Source: Ailurus styani (taxonomy: Eukaryota > Chordata > Mammalia > Carnivora > Ailuridae). From it: a stretch of 64,000 bases of DNA. The notes under the pieces are model-generated. The model did no database searches and had not been told where the DNA came from. It saw only the letters and a program-made list of their open reading frames with translations. The stretch is taken from assembly GCA_002007465.1 (NCBI GenBank), contig LNAC01000380.1, positions 438,429-502,428 on the forward strand, read 5' to 3'. This document shows, piece after piece, positions 57,360 to 64,000 of this stretch (its first letter is position 1; every line of letters starts with the position of its first letter). The position numbers and the translations under genes were made by a program.

Positions 57360-57690
57360 GCGTCAGGCGTCTCGGGCGACATACGAAAATACCACAGGCT
57401 GGGCGTCTTACACAACATGCATTATTTCTCACCACTCTAGAAGTCTAAGATTCCCCCTGACTCAGTTCCTGGGGAGGACTGTCTTCCTGGCTTGTGGGTG
57501 ACACCTTCTCCCTGTGCCCCCACGGGCCCTTCCTCCGCGCGTGCCCATGGAGACGCCAAGTGCTCTGGTGTCTCTTCTTAGAAGGACACGCGTCTTCTGA
57601 GAGCAGGGCCCCACCGTCTGAGGGTGAGGGTTCTGGCACGGGACTTTGGGAGGACACAATCATTCCGTCCACAGCACCACCCCCGCGGGG
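57360..57690 (-). mobile_element. MLT1 (MaLR) LTR, antisense
   Basis: 'aataccacaggctgggcgtc', 'atttctcaccactctagaag', a middle with 'ttcttagaaggacacgcg' and 'gactttgggaggacacaatc'. Confidence 0.7.
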
Positions 57691-58355
57691 GCCCCTCCTC
57701 GGGCCCCGGCCCGCCCTGCACCCCAGCACGGCCCAGTGCATCCCGCTGCAGTGACAGCAATGTTCGAGCCCGTGCGGCTTCCGATGCTACCAGGGCGGCT
57801 GCTGTGAGAGAGGGAATGAGCCTGTCGTCATCTTCTTGGGTTTTCAGGGCCAGGGGCCGTGTGTGGCCCATGCCGTGGCCCCCGCTCTCCTCACACAATC
57901 CCAGTGCCGCGTTCGGGGCTCGCAAGCCCCCCCTGCACACCCCGAGCCCTCGTCTGCGGTCCGGGCGCACTGCTGGGACGGACGACACCCACCCCGTCTC
58001 AGACAGGACTCTCGACCCTCCCCCGGCCCTCACCTTGTGGGAGGCACCACCAGCCAGGCAGCCTTTCTTGCCAGAACCCTGGAGCCCCCCCAGCTCCTCC
58101 TCTCTGGTCCCCGAGTCCTGCTGGGCTCCCCTCCTCGCACCCCCGAGGCCGTCTGCCTCCCTGACCTGCCGGCCTCCAGGGCTGCTCACAGCTCTTGGGC
58201 CTCTGCAGGACCAGGCCTCCCACTGGAGCCACGTGCATCTCTCGAAACGCCCCACAGCCCCGATGGCACCGGCCTCCTGCTTTCCTCTCCTCCCTCTGTG
58301 CCCTGCGTCCTCGGGCTGCCCTTCCCTCTGCACCCCCCCACCCCCCCAACCCCCA
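57691..58355. other. C-rich unique sequence before the gap
   Basis: GC-rich with open frames on both strands that continue only because the N run is read as open. It ends in a C-rich tract at 58330-58354. Confidence 0.5.
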
Positions 58356-58900
58356 NNNNNNNNNNNNNNNNNNNNNNNNNNNNNNNNNNNNNNNNNNNNN
58401 NNNNNNNNNNNNNNNNNNNNNNNNNNNNNNNNNNNNNNNNNNNNNNNNNNNNNNNNNNNNNNNNNNNNNNNNNNNNNNNNNNNNNNNNNNNNNNNNNNNN
58501 NNNNNNNNNNNNNNNNNNNNNNNNNNNNNNNNNNNNNNNNNNNNNNNNNNNNNNNNNNNNNNNNNNNNNNNNNNNNNNNNNNNNNNNNNNNNNNNNNNNN
58601 NNNNNNNNNNNNNNNNNNNNNNNNNNNNNNNNNNNNNNNNNNNNNNNNNNNNNNNNNNNNNNNNNNNNNNNNNNNNNNNNNNNNNNNNNNNNNNNNNNNN
58701 NNNNNNNNNNNNNNNNNNNNNNNNNNNNNNNNNNNNNNNNNNNNNNNNNNNNNNNNNNNNNNNNNNNNNNNNNNNNNNNNNNNNNNNNNNNNNNNNNNNN
58801 NNNNNNNNNNNNNNNNNNNNNNNNNNNNNNNNNNNNNNNNNNNNNNNNNNNNNNNNNNNNNNNNNNNNNNNNNNNNNNNNNNNNNNNNNNNNNNNNNNNN
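58356..58900. other. Assembly gap (545 N)
   Basis: Uninterrupted N. Preceded by a C-homopolymer-rich tract, the likely cause of sequencing failure. Confidence 1.
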
Positions 58901-59039
58901 GCCTGGTTCCTGGCTCAGCCACAGGCTCCCTCCCGTCCCCACGGGTCAGCAGGAGGGTGGGGAGGGAGCACAGGTGCTGAGCCCAGCTCGGCCCCGTGCC
59001 AGCTGCAAAGTCCAGCGCAAGTACGTGGGGCCTGCGTTC

Positions 59040-59165
59040 CCATTACCGGACCACGGGAATAATAATAGTGCCTTCCTGACAGGGACGATTAAATTTAATG
59101 ATGATTACATGAGTTAACCCATGAACACAGGCTAGGACAAAGAAACCTTCCAAAACATTAACCAC
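59040..59165 (+). mobile_element. MIR SINE 3' half
   Basis: 'gggaataataatagtgcctt', 'gattacatgagttaaccc' and 'acaggctaggacaa' fit the MIR 3' half. Confidence 0.55.
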
Positions 59166-60827
59166 TAGGAACCAGCAACCCCTCCCCCAAGCACAAGCTG
59201 GCCCTCCCACGCGCTGGGCTCCCGTTCCCACCCCTCATCACCGTCCTCACCCCTCCCGTCTGGCCTGTGACCGCCCCCCCTCCCAGGGCAGGCCTGCATT
59301 TGCCGCCTCATCCCAATTTCCCCACCTTGCAGCCACATCCAGTGGAGAGACAGCACCCAAGTAACGTCCGCTAAAGGAGTCTGGGACAGCCTCTCATGTG
59401 TGACTGCTGCTCTTCACACCAAACGAGGTCTGCAGATGCCCCTGGTGCGGCCGTAAATCAGATGCAGAGGGAGGCCACCCCCGCCCCCACCCCAGAGCAG
59501 GCGAAGTCGGCTTCCTCCGTGCTGCTGGGGAGTCCGCCGCCCACACCTGACTTGGGGAGACTCAAATGTAGGCAGGGGAGTGGGGAGCTTCGTGGGGGGA
59601 AAGGGAAGGTCCCCGGTGAGCCCGATGGCAGCCTGGGCGCCAGAGGCAGTCAAGAGAACAGGTGTCCCACGTGATTGGTGGGGGGCTGCGTTGCTTCCTC
59701 TGGCTGCTCCGGAGCTGGGGGCGGGACAAAACTTGGAGAAGTCGCCAGTGAGCCAAAAAGTCTTGACCCCTTTGGGCTGATTGTCACAGAAGTTACTATT
59801 TTGTTTCCTGGGTTGCTCCTAGAGACCGCACTCTGACTTCCTATGGGTCTGACTCGCAGGGGGCTGGCTTCCTGGGCTGGTTACTCTAGACGGGGGCTGG
59901 TTCCCTGGCAGGTGGCTGCAGGTCGGGAGTTGGATGGTCTGGCCATTGTCCATTTGCATGTTTAGTCTCTGGACAGGTAGAAGTTTCGAGTGCTCTTCTG
60001 ACGTGTTCCCAGAGACTTCCCGTCTCCATACACGGCTGTCATGGGCAGGCAGGCGGGCATCCTTGCTGACGTGTCCCCGGGAATTTGCTATCTCTGGGTC
60101 AGTGACCATCCTTCCTGAACATACTGCAGCTGCAATGTGTGTGTGTTATGCATGCACATGCATTGATACCAGACCTCAGGCTCTGACACCCCAGAGGTCC
60201 CCCCTCGGGGGGTCTCTAGCAAGTTGTGGAGAGCAGTGTCCACAGGGATCAGCTGTGCAGGACAGGTGCCTTTCTGGAGAAGGATGAGGAGGGGAGGAGA
60301 GGGGCCGCAAAGCAGGACACTCTCCCACAAGCCTGACCCCTCTGTAGGGTCCCCACTGCAAACCAAGAGCACTTTCCTTTCCTCTTAATAGAGAATAATC
60401 ATTGAGGCCCAATTCCCATTTTGTTTTTAAATTTATACTGAAAAGAGTATTAGAAATGAAACATTAATGGAATGTGAAAAATGAACTCTGTGTTCAGCTC
60501 CCATTTACCAGATTGCTGGAGCTCGTTGCAGGGAAGGAAGAGGCGGCATAACTATGCCCAGAAACCTCACATTTCCACCCTGCACGCATGGCTGGCCGCC
60601 ACGGAGTTAAATGGATAAATATTTTATGTACTTTAATTTTCTCATCTATGGGCTTGATGGTCTGAGTCATCTTTTGTTTTATTTTCCTACTTCATAAATG
60701 TTGAAAGTGCGTAGTACTTTCCTTAAGGAGGACAAAGTTCCAGGTTTCTGTTCTATGGTTTTTCCCTCGAACCTACGAGGACAGAGATGGTATGACCTTT
60801 GGGTCACCCGGCCTTTCCCACCCTCCT
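59166..60827. other. Unique sequence with AT-rich islet
   Basis: 60380-60700 ('agaataatcattgaggccca', 'gaaacattaatggaatgtg', 'ttaaatggataaatatttta') is long, AT-rich and non-repetitive, a candidate conserved non-coding element. The rest shows nothing recognisable. Confidence 0.4.
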
Positions 60828-61272
60828 GCATCAGTTGGGGTTCTCCAGAGAACCAGACCAATAGTGCGTGCGTGCGTGTGTGTGTGTGTGTGTGTGTGTG
60901 CGCACACGTGCGCATGTTAATTTATTACAAACAAAAGGACCTATGCGATTATGAAGGCCTCAAGTCCCAAGATCTGTAATCTTCAGTCAGCATTTGGGGG
61001 CCCGGGAGAGCTGATGGTGTAATTTTAATTCAAGTCTGAAGGCAAGAAAAAGCCAATGTCCCAATACAAAGGCAATCAGGCAGGAGGACTTTCCCCTTAC
61101 CTGAGGGAAGGTCAGCCTTTTTGTTCTATTCAGTCCTTCAGCTGATTGGATATGGCCCACCACATAGTTCTACGGGTTTCAGGGTTACTCTCATGCAGAG
61201 ACATCCTCCCAGATCCGTCAGAATCACGTCAGAACAAACACCCAGCCTGCAGAGTGTCGAGCCAACACAAAA
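60828..61272 (+). mobile_element. LTR-like dispersed repeat A, copy 2
   Basis: 'tggggttctccagagaacca', a (TG)n/(CG)n expansion at 60866-60905, 'gggagagctgatggtgtaat', 'ttcagctgattggatatggc' and terminal 'gagccaacacaaaattagcc'. Same family and strand as 52361-52755, but copy 2 carries a 3' end with 'cagagacatcctcccagatc'. Confidence 0.65.
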
Positions 61273-63180
61273 TTAGCCGTCTTGCCTTCTTTGTCTGTCT
61301 CTCTCCTCAACCCCCTGTCTTGTTCTCAGGACTGTATGACATGGAATAAGCTTCCTTTACTCTCTCCAACTGGACCCTGCAGACTTGCAGCAAGTTGGTC
61401 AAGTTTCCCCTGACTCATTTTACTTTTTCTGCCTTGTAGTCATTCTGCTGTATTCCTCAGCTCCATTTCCTCCCTGAGATCTAGGAGGGGTCAGAAGGTG
61501 TAACGTGTCTGCATAGAGAGCCCCCACTTTTCGGTGGACAGCCCCCATCTTCCCCTTAGCATCACTGCTTTCCACAGGGCAGTGCCCCTTTCCAAGTGAC
61601 GGAGGTCCTTGTCTGACAGGGACACGTAGACAGAGCCTCCTGCTGAACCCGATCCGACTGCCAAGACAGCAGCCTCCGCTGTTCCCATCCCAAGATGGGA
61701 TTTAAGCCCAACAGAGACTGGGGAAGCTCATGCCATGTGTCACCCCAATGACCTTCGTGAAGAGCTGGCTTCCTTCAGCCCTGAGTTCTGTTTTGTTTGG
61801 CAGAAGAGCTGTGTGGCTATAACACAATCTTTTGCTGTTACGTGTCTCAAAAACAATCATTCAGAAAGCACTGTAGGAGCACTATTAAAGGAATTTAAAG
61901 ATATTAGACCACCCGTAATCCCACAGCCCTAGCACAGCTACTATTTTTACTTGGAGTAATAAGGTCTTCATTTAAAATCTCCCCATTAGCAAAACGCATA
62001 TGCTTTCATGGAAAATGAAATGTGTGTGCAGCCAAGCAGGATATATTCAGGTCCCAAGTAACGACAATGCTCAACGAAGCAGAATTTCCCTACAGCCTAG
62101 GACAATGGACACATGCACATAGATGGAGGACAGCTGGTTCAGGGTCTTCCAGGCAGAGGATAATCCAGCTGCAGTCCGTGCTGTCATCCTCCCCAGGCTG
62201 GAGGTGGGTCAGTCCCTCGAGGAAGGGTCTCTGTTAACCTTGGAGGTAAGACGCCGCCGAGTGGTCCCTCGGGAGCAGGAGCCCCTTCCCCCATCTGTAG
62301 CGCTGCCATGGGTGGAGGCGACAGGGCATGAGGTCCTCCTGAGCGTCTGCACCTGGGCAGGAGCCCTCCCTCCAGAGCCCCCGCCAACTTCTCATGCTCC
62401 ATCCCCACCTTCTGCAGGCTTCTCAGGTACCACGTCTCCAGACCCAACTCGGAGATGGCGTTTTCCCAATTTGTCATCTGTCCTTAATGCCCAGTTCCAA
62501 CCTACTGTCTGCTGTGACCGGCACCACCACGTCAGTGTCCTCTGACCATGCCTCGACCCAGCCTCCCACCTCCTCTCACCTGGATGCTGGCCAAGCCCCC
62601 TGGATGCTCCGTCTGGACCCTTCCTCTGACCACTCCCCTGTCAGTCCCTGAGTTATCCAGCCCGACAGTGTCCCTCAGGTAGCACTCACAGCAGGACATG
62701 CCCGTGTGTGTGCTTGGGTTCTAGGCACAGAAGAAGCAGGCAGGGTGCGCAAAGAAGGACACGGAGGTACAATGAAGACACATACACCATCAGACGGTGC
62801 TGCCTCTCATGTCCCACCTGGATGCCGTCGGTGAAAACAGACCAGGGTCCCTCCTCACCCGCTGGAGCTCAGTTTCCTCCTCCGCTGAGTCCACGGACTC
62901 TGTTGTCCATCTGCCCTGATGGCACCAAACCAGATGCCCTCCAGGCATGCCCCGGTGTCTGTGCCTAAGTTCTTGATATACCTGCAGACCCCCCAGCCCC
63001 AGAAACCCTAAAGTCGTTGCCATCCCAGCCCAGGTGAACTCTCCTCCAACGAGCTGGGCAAGGCTGGGTACCTACCGCCCTTGCCTTAGTGTCCCTGTAG
63101 TATCCAGGCACACCTCCATCTTGGCACCTGCCCTGTTGTGAGCACTCATCTGTTCTGACGCATGTTCATCAGTTCCAAAG
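61273..63180. other. Unique sequence, nothing firm
   Basis: 61930-62080 is AT-rich and non-repetitive. 62400-62650 is weakly L2-like. No exon recognised. Confidence 0.4.
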
Positions 63181-63184
63181 TGGG

Positions 63185-63250
63185 TCCCCAATGCCCGGCA
63201 GAGCATCTGGGACACAACAACTGCTCATGAGTGTCTGTTGTACTGAGCCA
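63185..63250 (+). mobile_element. L2 LINE 3' tail (short)
   Basis: 'ccccaatgcccggcagagca' followed by 'tgctcatgagtgtctgttgt' resembles the L2 3' end. Confidence 0.45.
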
Positions 63251-64000
63251 AGCTGAGGACGGTCTGGGTCTTTCCTCTTGAGACAGGAGGGTTTGTTGTG
63301 AGGGGAGAGGGTGCTGCTGATGGGATGCAGCATGGAGTGGCCGCACCTGTGGGCCCTGGGGCTCTGCCCTGAGCTGGTTGGAAGACTGCAGGCCAGAGAC
63401 CCAACCTGTCTCTCCCCCAGAGGTCACACTGGCATCTGCCACCTCTGAGTATTGAGGATGACGAGATGATGCAGGTGAAGTTCTGAGCACAGCATTTGGT
63501 GCTAAGAGGTTGGGTACATATTAGCTGTTGGTGGTCATTACAGCTACAGTGGGGCCTCCTGCTGGCTGACCAGCCGCATGCTTACAGTCCACGTTCCTCT
63601 TAGACAGTTCCCAGATCTGCTGGGAGGACCCAGCTCTCACTGTCTCACTGGCCCCATGGAGGGTGCAAGCCTCCCCAGAGCCTGAGAAGACAAGCCTTAC
63701 CCATCCCTTGGAAACATGGGAAACCACACCAGGCCCCCCAAATAAAGCCACGGCCCCAAGGTGGGCACATCAGAAAGGATTTCTCATGGAAAGCATGATC
63801 ACACCCAGGAGTTCAGACCCTACAGAGAGGCTGACAAAACCCTGCAGCCTGCCAATGCCTGACCCCGCTTCATGTCTGCTGGCTATAGTGGTCACCTTCA
63901 AAGACTGCTCAGATCTCCTTGGACGCCTGTCACTTTTCTGTGTGCGCACCCCAGCATCAGCAAGCTTTGCTCCTATAGCCCCAGACCTGAGACTCTCTCC
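63251..64000. other. Unique sequence, nothing recognised
   Basis: No exon, repeat or RNA recognised to the window end. Confidence 0.45.

Noticed and set aside
57578..59117. Frames of 261-497 codons around 58.4 kb
   Set aside because: They exist only because the 545 N are read as open codons.
62400..62650. L2 LINE fragment
   Set aside because: Pieces such as 'ctctcacctggatgctgg' hint at L2, but order and length are not sufficient.

Overview
The window is mammalian nuclear DNA, almost certainly from an arctoid carnivore and probably a mustelid. The evidence is three tRNA-Lys-derived CAN SINEs (16.3, 37.8 and 38.2 kb) of the form seen in mink and ferret, two young carnivore-type LINE-1 3' ends (6.0 and 29.9 kb), and the usual eutherian fossils (MIR, L2, MER5A, MLT1, old L1M). 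I recognise no exon of a protein-coding host gene and no tRNA, rRNA, snRNA or CRISPR. The open frames present are short, overlap on both strands, or are explained by repeats.

Layout. 0-7.3 kb: decayed L1 ORF2, a probable assembly duplication around a single N (2.86-3.09 kb), a MER5A, and a block of antisense L1 3' ends with a young L1 nested in an old one. 7.3-14 kb: mostly unique DNA with a CpG-rich stretch (10.2-10.8 kb) and a 19/38-bp minisatellite (11.8 kb). 14-16.6 kb: a long antisense L1 interrupted by a SINE. 16.6-33 kb: unique DNA with MIR, L2, MLT1 and L1 remnants and two microsatellites that start at retroposon tails. 33-39.7 kb: GC- and CpG-rich DNA with a strong CpG island (35.9-36.7 kb), a G-quadruplex motif and a pair of inverted SINEs. 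39.7-46 kb: MIR, L2, MLT1 and L1 remnants and a perfect 35-bp-arm hairpin (42.2 kb). 46-49.5 kb: a cluster of minisatellites, the largest being 14 copies of a 56-bp unit lying inside a decayed ERV1-type pol gene. 49.5-64 kb: LTR and MIR fossils, a 700-bp CAT/CAC microsatellite, a 545-bp N gap and AT-rich islets.

No gene set works together here. The window reads as intergenic or deep intronic. Minisatellite clustering, high GC and a sequence gap suggest a subtelomeric or otherwise recombination-active setting (inference). The most notable structures are the 56-bp array inside ERV reverse transcriptase, the hairpin at 42.2 kb and the CpG island at 35.9 kb. Repeat boundaries were judged by eye and are accurate to about 10-30 bp unless a target-site duplication is given.
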